Notes: generated by a model not told the origin, from the sequence alone. 64,000 nucleotides of DNA from Chlamydiia bacterium (GCA_022601645.1 JAJACH010000001.1:868001-932000), one strand, 5' to 3'. Shown: positions 1 to 8,732, counted from the first letter of the stretch. Program-made: numbers and translations.

Positions 1-1
1 C

Positions 2-454
2 ATTCTAGCTGCCGATTTCCTCATGAGCCTCCCTTACCAGGTCCTCGCCCAAAACAGCGACCTGACGACAGCCCAAAAATGCGCTTTAATCCAAACTCTC
101 TCCTCCCACTTCAACGAAGTCGTGGAAGGGCAATCCCTCGACCTGACTCGAAACAGTTCCTCTTGGGATGAAATTGAACAAATCCATCTCAAGAAAACCG
201 CAGCCCTTTATGTCGCCTGCTTTGAATTTGCTGCCATTCTCAATCAAGAGCCCCTAGAAAAATATACAGAAATGGGGAAAAAATTTGGCCTTGCCTACCA
301 ACTCCTCGACGATCTGATCGATGACGATGTCGATTACCTTCCCCTAAACGAAGTTGAAAGCATGGCGGTTAAGCTCTTTGATGAGGTAGCCACGCGATTC
401 CCCTCTTTACACGAAATGTGTCATTTGCTACTTAGCAAAGTATGCGCGTCTTAA
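2..454 (+). CDS. Polyprenyl diphosphate synthase, 3' part (cut by window edge)
   Basis: The reading frame is open from base 2, so the gene begins upstream of the window; the ATG at 23 is internal. The visible part starts in the helix just after the first Asp-rich motif of trans-isoprenyl diphosphate synthases (…AADFLMSLPYQVLA) and contains the second Asp-rich motif QLLDDLIDDDVD near the C-terminal third. Enzymes of this family condense isopentenyl diphosphate with allylic diphosphates to give farnesyl or longer prenyl diphosphates for quinones and lipid carriers. The last 13 nt overlap galE, so the two are probably cotranscribed. Chain length cannot be judged because the first Asp-rich motif lies outside the window. 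Confidence 0.85.
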   Translation: MLAADFLMSLPYQVLAQNSDLTTAQKCALIQTLSSHFNEVVEGQSLDLTRNSSSWDEIEQIHLKKTAALYVACFEFAAILNQEPLEKYTEMGKKFGLAYQLLDDLIDDDVDYLPLNEVESMAVKLFDEVATRFPSLHEMCHLLLSKVCAS

Positions 455-1398
455 TTACGGGCGGAGCGGGGTTTATTGGAAGTCACGTCGCAAAAGCCTT
501 AAAACAAGCAGGTCATCTTCCAATCGTTTTAGATTCTCTCCTTAAAGGACATGAAGAATCTGTCAAGTGGGGCCCTTTTATTAAAGCGGATCTCTCAGAT
601 AGAAACGCCATCGAAAAAGCCCTCAAAGACCATGACATAGAAGCTGTCATTCACATGGCAGCACTCACAAATGTTCGAGAATCTTTTGACCTGCCAGATC
701 TCTACTACACCTCTAACGTGTGTAATACCATTAATCTTCTTACGGCAATGAAAGCGTGCGGGATCGAGCACCTGATTTTCTCGAGCACCTGTGCTGTCTA
801 CGGCGTTCCGAAAGAATTTCCAATCAACGAAAAAACGCCCCTGATCCCAGTAAACCCCTATGGAAAATCTAAACTCATGTGTGAAGAGGTCTTCAAAGAT
901 TTTAAAGGCCTCAAGTACGTTGCACTCCGCTATTTCAATGCCGCCGGTGCTGACCCGGATGGAGAACTCGGAGAAACCAACATTCCTCCCGCCCACCTGA
1001 TTCCCATCGTCGTAGATGCAGCCCTTAACGGGACTCCTTTCAACCTTTTTGGAGAAGACCACGACACGAAGGATGGCACCCCCGTACGTGATTACATCCA
1101 CGTCCAAGACTTATCTCTAGCCCACATCAAAGCCCTGACCTATCTTATCAAGGGAGGAGAGTCGCTCACCTTTAACCTTGGCACAGGAAAACCCTACTCT
1201 GTGAAAGAGGTGATTGAGGAAGTGGAAAAACAAACGGGAAAGAAAATTAACATCGCCATGAAGCCTTCCCACCATGGTGAGCCTGATCACCTCGAGTGTG
1301 ACTACAGCTATGCAGAAAAAATCCTTGACTGGAGGCCAACCCATTCTTCATTATCGCAGCTTGTTAGAGATACACTTCTCTGGCAAAAAGCGATATGA
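442..1398 (+). CDS. galE: UDP-glucose 4-epimerase GalE
   Basis: A 318-residue extended short-chain dehydrogenase/reductase. The N-terminal NAD-binding glycine motif is GGAGFIGS (G7-G10-G13), the catalytic pair is Y140/K144 in YGKSK, and T116 in SSTCAVYG takes the place of the usual active-site Ser/Thr. The substrate loop NAAGADPDGELGE and the C-terminal motif around VRDYIHVQDL are typical of GalE rather than of dehydratases. It interconverts UDP-glucose and UDP-galactose (or the GlcNAc/GalNAc forms) to supply sugars for surface glycans. It overlaps the prenyl synthase upstream by 13 nt and the next gene by 4 nt (ATGA). Length is slightly below the usual 330-340 residues. Confidence 0.93.
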   Translation: MRVLITGGAGFIGSHVAKALKQAGHLPIVLDSLLKGHEESVKWGPFIKADLSDRNAIEKALKDHDIEAVIHMAALTNVRESFDLPDLYYTSNVCNTINLLTAMKACGIEHLIFSSTCAVYGVPKEFPINEKTPLIPVNPYGKSKLMCEEVFKDFKGLKYVALRYFNAAGADPDGELGETNIPPAHLIPIVVDAALNGTPFNLFGEDHDTKDGTPVRDYIHVQDLSLAHIKALTYLIKGGESLTFNLGTGKPYSVKEVIEEVEKQTGKKINIAMKPSHHGEPDHLECDYSYAEKILDWRPTHSSLSQLVRDTLLWQKAI

Positions 1399-1844
1399 TT
1401 GATCTACTCCTAGCACTTTTTGCATTCCGTTTTTTTCCCATGGTGCATGCCTTTGCCCCCTACTTAGCCAAGTCCTTTTTCAAAACGACCTTTGAAGAAG
1501 CTTTAGCCCTAGGCCTATTTTGCGGGTTTATCCTCGACCTTTTTACCTCCGGCACGTCCATGGGATTCCACTCGTTGAACCTCCTATTAACAAGCGCCAT
1601 CGTCTACAAACTCAAGTGGCTTTTTTCCCCACATAAAGCGCACGGTCTCATCTTATTTACCATCTGCTTTTCCCTTATCTCCACACTCATCTACATCCTA
1701 CAAAGCCGCGTGCCAATTAACCTTGCAATCGATCTGATCTTCCTCCCCCTCTTCGACGGAGCTTTTGGATTTCTCTGGTTTTCATGTCCCTTTATCGCCT
1801 ATAATTTCTTCAAAAAGCACTATCTAAGGATCAAACATGGTTGA
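1395..1844 (+). CDS. Small integral membrane protein, MreD-like
   Basis: A 149-residue protein that is almost entirely hydrophobic, with about four to five predicted membrane segments and a short basic C-terminus (KKHYLRIKHG). The stretch LGLFCGFILDLFTSGTSMGFHS (residues about 40-61) resembles the loop of MreD-type proteins, in which an Asp follows a helix and precedes a Gly-rich turn. That would link it to cell-shape or septum machinery, but the similarity is only by eye. The start ATG overlaps the galE stop and the 3' end overlaps the inositol monophosphatase gene, so it belongs to the same operon. It could also be an unrelated four-helix membrane protein. Confidence 0.6.
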   Translation: MIDLLLALFAFRFFPMVHAFAPYLAKSFFKTTFEEALALGLFCGFILDLFTSGTSMGFHSLNLLLTSAIVYKLKWLFSPHKAHGLILFTICFSLISTLIYILQSRVPINLAIDLIFLPLFDGAFGFLWFSCPFIAYNFFKKHYLRIKHG

Positions 1845-2640
1845 TATTCCCGGAGCCCTCAACTCAAGGCTTGCCCTCATTGCCGTCCTCGCCGCACAAA
1901 AAGCCGGTGATATCTTGCGCCGAGGTTTTGGCTCAACCTTTGGAATCCACACCAAAGAAGGTCGCCACAATCTTGTCACGGACTACGACAAAGAAGTCGA
2001 GGAAATGCTTGTTCAATACATAAGCTCCCACTTTCCCGACCACTCCTTCCTCGGCGAAGAAGAAGGCGCACAACATTCCAATCCCGACTCAATCCTTTGG
2101 ATCATCGACCCCCTAGACGGCACCGTCAATTTTGCCCATAACATCCCCATGTTTTGCACATCCATTGCTGCTACCTACAAAAATGAAGTCTTAGCAGGAG
2201 CCGTCTACCAACCCATTACAGGTGAGCTTTTCGTCGCTGAAAAAGGAAACGGCGCCTACTTTAACGGCTCACGCATCTCCGTTTCCAAAACAGACCTCCT
2301 AGACCACGCCATCCTCGCTACAGGCTTTCCCTACAACGTCCATGAAAACCCCCACCACTGTATCGAGCTTTTCTCCAAATTCGCTAAAATGGGTGCACCG
2401 CTCCGCCGCATCGGCTCAGCAGCCCTCGATCTTTGCTACGTTGCAGCAGGCCGCTTTGATGCCTTTTGGGAAGTCTCCCTCCACCCTTGGGATTACGCCG
2501 CAGGAAAACTCATCCTTGAAGAAGCCGGAGGCATGCTCACAGACTTTAACGACAATCCCTTTAGCGAACTCGTTGAAGGCACCGTTGCCGCGACAAATGG
2601 CCTCCTTCATGAACAACTTACAAAGCATCTAGAAGAATGA
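1837..2640 (+). CDS. suhB: Inositol-1-monophosphatase family protein (SuhB-like)
   Basis: 267 residues with all family signatures: the metal ligand motif GEEEG at 73-77, motif A IDPLDGTVNF at 90-99 (D91 and D94 as ligands), and motif B HPWDYAAG with D219. The enzyme is a Mg2+-dependent phosphatase acting on inositol phosphate or related sugar phosphates; in other bacteria SuhB also acts in rRNA transcription antitermination. Which role applies here cannot be read from the sequence. The start overlaps the upstream membrane gene by 8 nt and its stop overlaps folD by 4 nt, so translation is probably coupled. Confidence 0.9.
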   Translation: MVDIPGALNSRLALIAVLAAQKAGDILRRGFGSTFGIHTKEGRHNLVTDYDKEVEEMLVQYISSHFPDHSFLGEEEGAQHSNPDSILWIIDPLDGTVNFAHNIPMFCTSIAATYKNEVLAGAVYQPITGELFVAEKGNGAYFNGSRISVSKTDLLDHAILATGFPYNVHENPHHCIELFSKFAKMGAPLRRIGSAALDLCYVAAGRFDAFWEVSLHPWDYAAGKLILEEAGGMLTDFNDNPFSELVEGTVAATNGLLHEQLTKHLEE

Positions 2641-3431
2641 TCTTAGACGGAAAAGCCCTCTCACAAGTCCTTTTAAATGACATCAAAGAAACCGTCAAAA
2701 CCCTCCGCACTCCCCCAACCCTCACCTGTATCATTATCGGCGACGACCCCGCATCCCACGCCTACGTCAAAATGAAACAAAAGCGCTCCAAAGAAGTGGG
2801 GATCGAGTCAACCGTTATCCATCTCCCCAAAACAACTACGCACGATGAACTCAAAGAAAAAATCAGAACCATCAAAGGACCGCTTCTTGTTCAACAACCC
2901 CTTCCCTTTGAGGCCCGTGACATCGTCCCTCCAAGCCAAGATGTCGACGGCTTTCACACCCTAAACCTCGGCAAACTCGCCTACGGAGACCAATCAGGCC
3001 CCATCGCCTGCACACCACTTGGCATCCTCAAACTGTTAGAACACTACAAGATTGCACTTAGCGGCAAACACGTCGTGATCATCGGCCGCAGTAACATCGT
3101 AGGGAAACCTCTCGCCCTTCTCCTCATGCAAAAACCCCATAATGCAACCGTTACCGTCGCCAACTCCCAAACCGAAAACCTCAAAACACTCACACAGTCC
3201 GCTGATATCCTGATCTCTGCTACCGGTAGCCCACGCTCCATTACCGCCGATCATATCAAACGAGGCGCCATCGTCATCGACGTCGGCATCACCCGCGATG
3301 ATGATCGACTCATCGGCGACGTTGATTTTGAAAACGTCCAAGATATAGCCTCAGCTATCACCCCAGTTCCCGGTGGCGTTGGCCCCATGACAATCGCCAT
3401 GCTGTTACAAAACACCCTCCTCCTTTCATGA
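2637..3431 (+). CDS. folD: Bifunctional methylenetetrahydrofolate dehydrogenase/cyclohydrolase FolD
   Basis: 264 residues, slightly shorter than the usual 280-300. The active-site pair Y43 and K47 occurs in YVKMK, followed by the QPLP strand motif, DVDGFH, ACTPLGI, the NADP-binding GRSNIVGKPLA segment and the C-terminal PGGVGPMT motif. The enzyme converts 5,10-methylene-THF to 10-formyl-THF for purine and formyl-Met synthesis. It overlaps suhB and apbE by 4 nt each. The base composition is noticeably C-rich on the coding strand, as in several plus-strand genes of this window. Confidence 0.94.
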   Translation: MILDGKALSQVLLNDIKETVKTLRTPPTLTCIIIGDDPASHAYVKMKQKRSKEVGIESTVIHLPKTTTHDELKEKIRTIKGPLLVQQPLPFEARDIVPPSQDVDGFHTLNLGKLAYGDQSGPIACTPLGILKLLEHYKIALSGKHVVIIGRSNIVGKPLALLLMQKPHNATVTVANSQTENLKTLTQSADILISATGSPRSITADHIKRGAIVIDVGITRDDDRLIGDVDFENVQDIASAITPVPGGVGPMTIAMLLQNTLLLS

Positions 3432-4162
3432 GATACCTCCTCTTACTCCTTCTTTTCGCCTGCTCAAACAAACCAGCTGTAACCCATTTTCGCGGCGTTG
3501 CCATGACCATGCCCTACCACATCACCGTAGGTCAGGCCCTCTCACCCACCGAAAAAAAACACATCACCCACCTGATCCAAGCCACCTTTGAGCATATCAA
3601 CCACACCTTCAACCGCTACAACATCGCCTCTGAACTTACCCTCCTAAACGCCTCCTCAAATGCTACCGTCTCAAATGAACTGCTCTTCCTCATCAACCTT
3701 TCAATTGAAATGCACAAACAAACAAACGGCTACTTTGACCCCACATTAGGAGAAGGACTCTCCCTCATCCAAATTACGAATCATACCCTGACAAAACCGC
3801 TCCACATCACCCTCAATCTTGACGGCATCGCCAAAGGCCACGGTGTCGACCTCCTCCATGAGGCCCTCTCCTCCTACCCCTCCCTCTATATCAACTGGGG
3901 CGGCGACATCCGCGTTAAAGGCCGTCATCCCGAAAACCGCCCTTGGAAAATCTTCCTCGCTGGCCAAAACCGCGTCATCGATGCCGAAGACCTTGCCCTT
4001 GCCACCTCAGGCACCGAGTTCAAACCAGGCCACATCATCAACCCCCACACCAAGACCTCCATTACCTCCACTACTCCTCTGACCATCACCGCTCCCACCT
4101 GCGCCGAAGCCGACGCCCTCGCCACCGCTAAAATAATCTCTTCCATAGATAAAAACCCCTAA
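3428..4162 (+). CDS. apbE: FAD:protein FMN transferase, ApbE family lipoprotein
   Basis: 244 residues, shorter than the typical 300-350. The N-terminus has a signal peptide ending in a lipobox (LLLLFACS), so the protein should be lipidated at C12 and sit outside the inner membrane. Family motifs are present: FNRYNIASELTLLN, GYFDPTLG, the Gly-rich INLDGIAKG-type segment (LNLDGIAKGHGVD), the NWGGDIRVKG nucleotide loop, and a Thr-rich C-terminus with the conserved CAEADALATA. ApbE attaches FMN to Thr residues of flavoproteins such as Na+-NQR subunits, a chlamydial respiratory complex. Its start overlaps the folD stop (ATGA), and it appears to be the last gene of the operon. Confidence 0.9.
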   Translation: MRYLLLLLLFACSNKPAVTHFRGVAMTMPYHITVGQALSPTEKKHITHLIQATFEHINHTFNRYNIASELTLLNASSNATVSNELLFLINLSIEMHKQTNGYFDPTLGEGLSLIQITNHTLTKPLHITLNLDGIAKGHGVDLLHEALSSYPSLYINWGGDIRVKGRHPENRPWKIFLAGQNRVIDAEDLALATSGTEFKPGHIINPHTKTSITSTTPLTITAPTCAEADALATAKIISSIDKNP

Positions 4163-4182
4163 TCTTTGTTATGCTCCTAACC

Positions 4183-5040
4183 ATGGCAGCACCCACAGTA
4201 TCTACCTCACCTCCTGATCCTTTAGTTTTATACGAAAAAGCACGCGCTGAATATGATGCCTTTGCAAAGCAACAAAGAACAAAGCCAGGCTCACACGTAG
4301 ATAAAATTATTTTCCTGAAGCAATCAGCTGAATCACGAGCCTATGTACAAGCAGCACAAGCTCTATGGGATAGGCACAATAAGTCACCACAAAGCGTGAC
4401 AGGCCTGCCAAGGCGGTGCCTAGTTCTACCAAATTTCAAAGACTTAGGAGACGCATCCTTTCTCGTAACAAGCGTTACATTTTTAAGAGAAAGCCCAGAA
4501 CTTTTTCATCTTGTACAAAAAGATATGCGAACCCGTTTAGAAATGAGCGCTGAACTCGCCTCGAATTTCTTAAATACCTACCTCAATACAGAGCTCCCCC
4601 ACATGGACGAGGTCATTGACATGGCACTCTCTTGTCTTCAGCAAGACGAGTATGAAAATATCGGCTATAAAGTTCAACAAGGTGTAGACCTTAAAGTGGC
4701 GATTAATACCGTAACTTCCTACCCGCGCATCTACTTAGATTCAACCTACAGCCCCACAGGAAAGTTGAAAGGTGACATGTTTTTCTACGCTGCAGGTCGA
4801 CAACATAAAAAAACCCTTTTTAACCTCTATCAACTCTTTGACCTCGTAACTCCCGAACATTTAAAGACAATCGTATTGAGAATGCATAAAGACGCTCGTA
4901 CCTTACTTTACGAGGAGATTTACAAAGTAGACGGTTCACGCGGTCCCTGGCAGTTTGGAGAAACTGAATTCAATAAAAGCCCCAAAGGTCCGCTAACCGA
5001 AAAGGCGCTTTTTGCCCTGGCAGACGCCTACCTCAGCTAA
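4183..5040 (+). CDS. Unknown protein, paralogue of the next gene
   Basis: 285 residues when started at ATG 4183; an in-frame ATG at 4171 would add four residues but overlaps a -10-like TATGCT (4170-4175), so 4183 is preferred. I recognise no known domain. The protein is soluble, helical and rich in Leu/Lys/Tyr. Its C-terminal 75 residues align with the protein at 5083-5709 (shared pattern L-T-x-E-x-L-K, T-L-Y-x-x-I-Y-x-V-D-G-x-R, F-G, P-K-x-P-L, A-L), showing that the two are diverged duplicates. No signal peptide or membrane helix is visible. It is probably lineage-specific. Confidence 0.75.
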   Translation: MAAPTVSTSPPDPLVLYEKARAEYDAFAKQQRTKPGSHVDKIIFLKQSAESRAYVQAAQALWDRHNKSPQSVTGLPRRCLVLPNFKDLGDASFLVTSVTFLRESPELFHLVQKDMRTRLEMSAELASNFLNTYLNTELPHMDEVIDMALSCLQQDEYENIGYKVQQGVDLKVAINTVTSYPRIYLDSTYSPTGKLKGDMFFYAAGRQHKKTLFNLYQLFDLVTPEHLKTIVLRMHKDARTLLYEEIYKVDGSRGPWQFGETEFNKSPKGPLTEKALFALADAYLS

Positions 5041-5082
5041 TTTCATTCATTTAAAACGCTTTCAGGCTGTACACTCTTTGCT

Positions 5083-5709
5083 ATGCAACCTCTGATACCA
5101 GCTTTTGATCGAATGGACCCACTCAGTTTTGCAAGTGACCTTCATTTCTATCTCGAAAAAAAAACCGAACTTATCCCAACATGTTTAGAAGAACTCGGAA
5201 GAGCTTTTCAAAGAAGACCAGAGCTTGCCGATAATTTTCTCCTCAGCTGCACCTCATCAAGCTCTGATGCAAGGATGTCTGTGATCCAAGTTGCCTTTGC
5301 GTCAATCTCGCCCCCTGATCGAGGAGGGCTCGTTCTCTCAAAAGAAACGGTTAATACGCAATTAGCACGCGTGCACCACATATGTCGAACACGCATACAA
5401 AGCAGAACGATCCGTAGTCATATTGAAAAAACAACTATTGAAATCCGCTGCAGTGACCTTTTCCAAAATTACCCCCTTGCTCTTTACTACCTGAACCTCA
5501 TTTATGCCTATCTCACTGCCGATGAACTAAAGGAGCTCGTTCTTTCTCTGACAGCTCCCTGCCAGGAAACTCTCTATAAAGCGATTTACATCGTCGATGG
5601 AGAACGCTCAACAGTTCCCTTATTTGGAACAAAGACGTTTACAGATAACCCCAAACACCCGCTAGTTCAACTCGCTTTAGAAGCCAACGCCCGCATTTTC
5701 ACCGGCTAA
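5083..5709 (+). CDS. Unknown protein, paralogue of the previous gene
   Basis: 208 residues with no recognised domain. It aligns with the C-terminal part of the upstream protein, including the closing IY-V-D-G-x-R … F-G … P-K-x-P-L block, but lacks about 75 residues of the longer copy. The start codon lies 7 nt after a -10-like TACACT at 5070-5075, and no Shine-Dalgarno is present, so the mRNA may be leaderless. No signal peptide or membrane segment is visible. The gap to the next gene (125 nt) contains a promoter. Confidence 0.75.
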   Translation: MQPLIPAFDRMDPLSFASDLHFYLEKKTELIPTCLEELGRAFQRRPELADNFLLSCTSSSSDARMSVIQVAFASISPPDRGGLVLSKETVNTQLARVHHICRTRIQSRTIRSHIEKTTIEIRCSDLFQNYPLALYYLNLIYAYLTADELKELVLSLTAPCQETLYKAIYIVDGERSTVPLFGTKTFTDNPKHPLVQLALEANARIFTG

Positions 5710-5769
5710 CCAACCTCGCTTTGTATTGATATTTGAAGAACTGAACCCATCAATTTATAATTTGACTAA

Positions 5770-5799
5770 TTGCAATTAATTATTAAATAGTGATATAAT
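5770..5799 (+). promoter_or_regulatory. Sigma70-type promoter for the repeat-domain genes
   Basis: TTGCAA at 5770-5775 and a perfect TATAAT at 5794-5799, 18 bp apart, lie 35 bp before the ATG at 5835. The leader carries the Shine-Dalgarno-like AGAGAGAGG. It probably drives the genes at 5835 and 7222 together. Confidence 0.65.
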
Positions 5800-5834
5800 C
5801 TACCTCTTACTTACTAAGAGAGAGGATCAAACTC

Positions 5835-7190
5835 ATGGCAGAGTCAGCTGGCGCAGTCCCAACTAGCGGCTTGTATTGGACCACATTACCAGAACTTGAA
5901 ACCGTTAGTTCTGAACTTCAAGAGCGGGTGCAAGCGATATGTGACTTCGTGCTTTTAAAGGCAGGCACTTTTGAAAAAGGCAGTAAAACTGCCTTTGCCG
6001 AAAAATATCTTGAAAAACGGGCAGAGACCACAACTCCCCCCCGTAGCATTATCAGCTCGATTCGTGATGTACTAAGGGTTCTAGAGGCGATGAAAACAAA
6101 GACAGCGCCTAACCCTCCTTCTAAAGACGTTGCCGCAGTCATCTCACATCTTGTCAAGACTCAGCCTAAATATACAAGACTCCAAGTTGCAATGCCAAAA
6201 GCTCCGCTTTCAAAGAAAAGGGCTCGGTCACTTGCTCCCTCCTTCGATCGCCTCACAGATGAAATACTCAAGACAACGACCAAACAAGTTTGGAAGCACT
6301 TAGCCACTAAAAAATTTGAGCTAAAAAGAGGAGATAAAATCTCCATTGCAAGACACATTGTCAAAGGTGTTCCTGGAATCAGCGTCAAAGAAAGATACAT
6401 ACGGGAATTAGTCTCAGCAATCCTCTTCGCAAGCCAGTTTATTAAGGATCGTGATCGAGCTGACGTTACCCTTAAAACTCTAACTGACCACCAAGTCAAC
6501 CCTCGCATTGCCAAAGTCCTCTTAAATATTTTAGGCGTTAGCAATCCAGAGAGTGGAGTACCAAGGGATGCCCCAGAAGAGCCTCGACAAAAAAGACAAC
6601 GTATAAGTATGCCTCATTCTACCCCATCACCTCTGTACGCATCTATTAGAGGGTCAAGCGAATCTGCACCTATGCGCGGTTTTTGTGGGCATGTCTCGTC
6701 TGGTCCCCCACTTCCTCCTGGAATGCGCCCCATAGACTTCTATGGCTTCCCCCTCGTTCAACCATTAGTCTCACCTCCGAGAAGTCCCTCCCAAACGACT
6801 CCAAGCTCTGAAGGAGCCGCTGCTGCAGGCACTTCAAGAGCATTGTCAGAAAATACGTACTGGGCGCAAGTTGGGGTTAAACCAAAAAAAATCAATAAAA
6901 AAAAGAACACCTATTTACGCATAGAAAGGGCCTTGGGATTTCTGGCTAGATCTAACTTTATCGCAGAGTCGAAGACCTGGATACAATTACAAGCAGTCTT
7001 AAAAGAGGTAGAACCAAGTCTTACTCCGAAGACTGTCAGGAATGCAGCCTACGCTTTTAAAGCTATCATAGAAGACTACCGCACAAACAGAGAGCCGCGT
7101 GCGCATACGAGCCTGATTGTAAAACCCTGGTTATTTGCGGCAGTTCTTAGAGAACATCCTGAATGGGAAACAGCTATAAGAGCTTCTTAA
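5835..7190 (+). CDS. Unknown basic protein with three diverged copies of a repeat domain
   Basis: 451 residues, Lys/Arg-rich, with a Pro/Ser-rich hinge at about 245-340. I recognise no database family. By eye it contains three diverged copies of a domain of roughly 110-130 residues, at about 12-120, 130-240 and 343-451. The shared features are an opening YW-T/A motif (first and third copies), an amphipathic helix with an ELQERVQAICDF-like pattern, a helical segment starting S-x-K/T-x-x-x-x-R, and a closing h-x-x-x-x-h-P-x-a motif. Two clearer copies occur in the next gene. The start is fixed by the Shine-Dalgarno AGAGAGAGG 10 nt upstream. The helix-rich basic composition could suit nucleic-acid binding, but this is a guess. 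Confidence 0.75.
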   Translation: MAESAGAVPTSGLYWTTLPELETVSSELQERVQAICDFVLLKAGTFEKGSKTAFAEKYLEKRAETTTPPRSIISSIRDVLRVLEAMKTKTAPNPPSKDVAAVISHLVKTQPKYTRLQVAMPKAPLSKKRARSLAPSFDRLTDEILKTTTKQVWKHLATKKFELKRGDKISIARHIVKGVPGISVKERYIRELVSAILFASQFIKDRDRADVTLKTLTDHQVNPRIAKVLLNILGVSNPESGVPRDAPEEPRQKRQRISMPHSTPSPLYASIRGSSESAPMRGFCGHVSSGPPLPPGMRPIDFYGFPLVQPLVSPPRSPSQTTPSSEGAAAAGTSRALSENTYWAQVGVKPKKINKKKNTYLRIERALGFLARSNFIAESKTWIQLQAVLKEVEPSLTPKTVRNAAYAFKAIIEDYRTNREPRAHTSLIVKPWLFAAVLREHPEWETAIRAS

Positions 7191-7221
7191 ATATTCACTG
7201 CAAAAAGAGAGGAACAAATCC

Positions 7222-8655
7222 ATGGCAGATGCTATCTCCTACCCCCTACGACCAATTCTCCCTCCGGGGATTCATGATGGGACGGATGCCCCCGAAGGCC
7301 CAGACCCTCACAGCATTGAAGCTGAAATCGACGCGCATTTGGAGCAACTAAGGGCGCCCCTCCCTCCTCCTACCCGATTCACTCCCCTAGATGCACTTGT
7401 CATTGCAGCCCTAAAAAACCCACATAGCAGACCTATCATGGAGCGTGGAATGGAAATGGCAGCTGATAGAAACTGTCCATGGGATCCATGGTATGAGCCA
7501 TCACCGCCGCCTATCGTCGAAAGCGTTGAACTCGTTCCTTTTGTCCCGCCAAAGCCGATGGAAACACAAACAGTAAGCTCTCGCAACCCTTACACATTCA
7601 TTGATTCAACCCGTCACGATCCTCAGAGGAAATATTGGACAAGCTTAAAAGCAACACCAGATTTTGAACTACCTTACTCAGAAATGTATCAGAAACTCCA
7701 ACTAGTTTGCGATATCTGGCAACGAAATACCTTGTCTTTTGAAAGTTTCCCCTTCTCTGATGCAAAACAAGCGCTAATGACTCCCCCTAACCCCAAAATT
7801 CCACCTACAAAAGAGCAATCTGCTAGAAGATTCTGCCAATCATTGGTCTATACAGCAGCAGGCTATATAAAAGGGATCGATCCAAGAGCTGTAGAATTGA
7901 AGAGAGACAAATGTCATTCTCATCCTAGAGTCCCTAAGAATTCGTTCTTTCACTCTTTACCCGGATTATTTAAAGCGTATTTGGAAAAACATCCTCACTT
8001 TAGAGCTCGTCTCATAGGTACACAGAGCCCCTTACCGGCACCAATAATACCAAGACCAGCTCCATCCGCAGCAGCAGGTACAATCGTCATGGCAGCTCCA
8101 CCGTCTGAAGTTCCAACCCCAATGAAAAAACGAAAATCATTCGCTTCAAACCCCTACTATTTCACCGATTCAACTCCTCCCGATCTTTCGAGGAAGTATT
8201 GGACAAGCTTAAGTACAACGTCTAAATTAGATTTTGTTCAAATAGATCTATATCGGAAACTCGAACTGATTTGCGAATTATGGCAAAAAAACACCTTTAC
8301 ATATGAAGACTTCCCTTACGAGGCAGCAAAAGCAGAGCTACAAAATCCCTCTAACTCAAAAATTCGAAAAACAAACCAACAATCTGTTAGAAGACTCTGC
8401 CGTACAGTCGCCTATACAGCAGCAGGGTATGTAAAAGGGGTTGATCCAAGAGAAGTAGAATTGGGAAGAGGTAGTTCGACAACTAGATTACCGACTCGAT
8501 CGATGATACAATGTGTACCTCTCTTATTTAACATTTTTATGGAAAGACACCCTCACCTTAAAGCTAGTCTACTCAGCACACCGGGTGCCTTACCGGCACC
8601 AGCAAAGAGACAAAGGACTGCTCCATCCGCAGCAGCGGGTGCCGCAGGCGTTTAA
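7222..8655 (+). CDS. Unknown protein with a duplicated ~165-residue domain
   Basis: 477 residues. A Pro-rich N-terminal third (about 1-120) is followed by two obvious tandem copies of one domain, at about 122-290 and 310-477. Both begin NPY-x-F-x-D-S-T, then KYWTSL, a tryptophan-containing helix (ICELW or VCDIW), YTAAGY-V/I-KG-V/I-DP and end in a HPH motif followed by a PSAAAG tail. The DNA of the two copies is also similar, so the duplication is fairly recent. The same domain in more diverged form occurs three times in the upstream gene. The Shine-Dalgarno AGAGAGGA precedes ATG 7222. Only 31 nt separate it from the upstream gene, so they probably form an operon. Function unknown. Confidence 0.75.
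   Translation: MADAISYPLRPILPPGIHDGTDAPEGPDPHSIEAEIDAHLEQLRAPLPPPTRFTPLDALVIAALKNPHSRPIMERGMEMAADRNCPWDPWYEPSPPPIVESVELVPFVPPKPMETQTVSSRNPYTFIDSTRHDPQRKYWTSLKATPDFELPYSEMYQKLQLVCDIWQRNTLSFESFPFSDAKQALMTPPNPKIPPTKEQSARRFCQSLVYTAAGYIKGIDPRAVELKRDKCHSHPRVPKNSFFHSLPGLFKAYLEKHPHFRARLIGTQSPLPAPIIPRPAPSAAAGTIVMAAPPSEVPTPMKKRKSFASNPYYFTDSTPPDLSRKYWTSLSTTSKLDFVQIDLYRKLELICELWQKNTFTYEDFPYEAAKAELQNPSNSKIRKTNQQSVRRLCRTVAYTAAGYVKGVDPREVELGRGSSTTRLPTRSMIQCVPLLFNIFMERHPHLKASLLSTPGALPAPAKRQRTAPSAAAGAAGV
7585..8091 (+). repeat. Intragenic tandem repeat, copy 1
   Basis: Encodes NPYTFIDST … HPHFRARL … PSAAAG. It is about 507 bp and lies 564 bp upstream of the equivalent start of copy 2. Similarity is visible at the DNA level, for example the shared TATTGGACAAGCTTAA. 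Confidence 0.75.
8149..8655 (+). repeat. Intragenic tandem repeat, copy 2
   Basis: Encodes NPYYFTDST … HPHLKASL … PSAAAG and runs to the end of the gene. It pairs with the copy at 7585-8091. Confidence 0.75.
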
Positions 8656-8732
8656 AACATATTTTCAAATACACGATCCGTGTCCCCCCTTTAAGATAGC
8701 GGTGTATTGAACAAATAGTGTATCATAGTGAT

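Noticed and set aside
595-1107. Minus-strand frame of 170 codons over galE
   Set aside because: Antisense to a well-conserved gene, no promoter or family resemblance.
5762-5767. TTGACT as -35 for the 5835 gene
   Set aside because: It is 26 bp from the TATAAT; TTGCAA at 5770 gives an acceptable 18-bp spacing.
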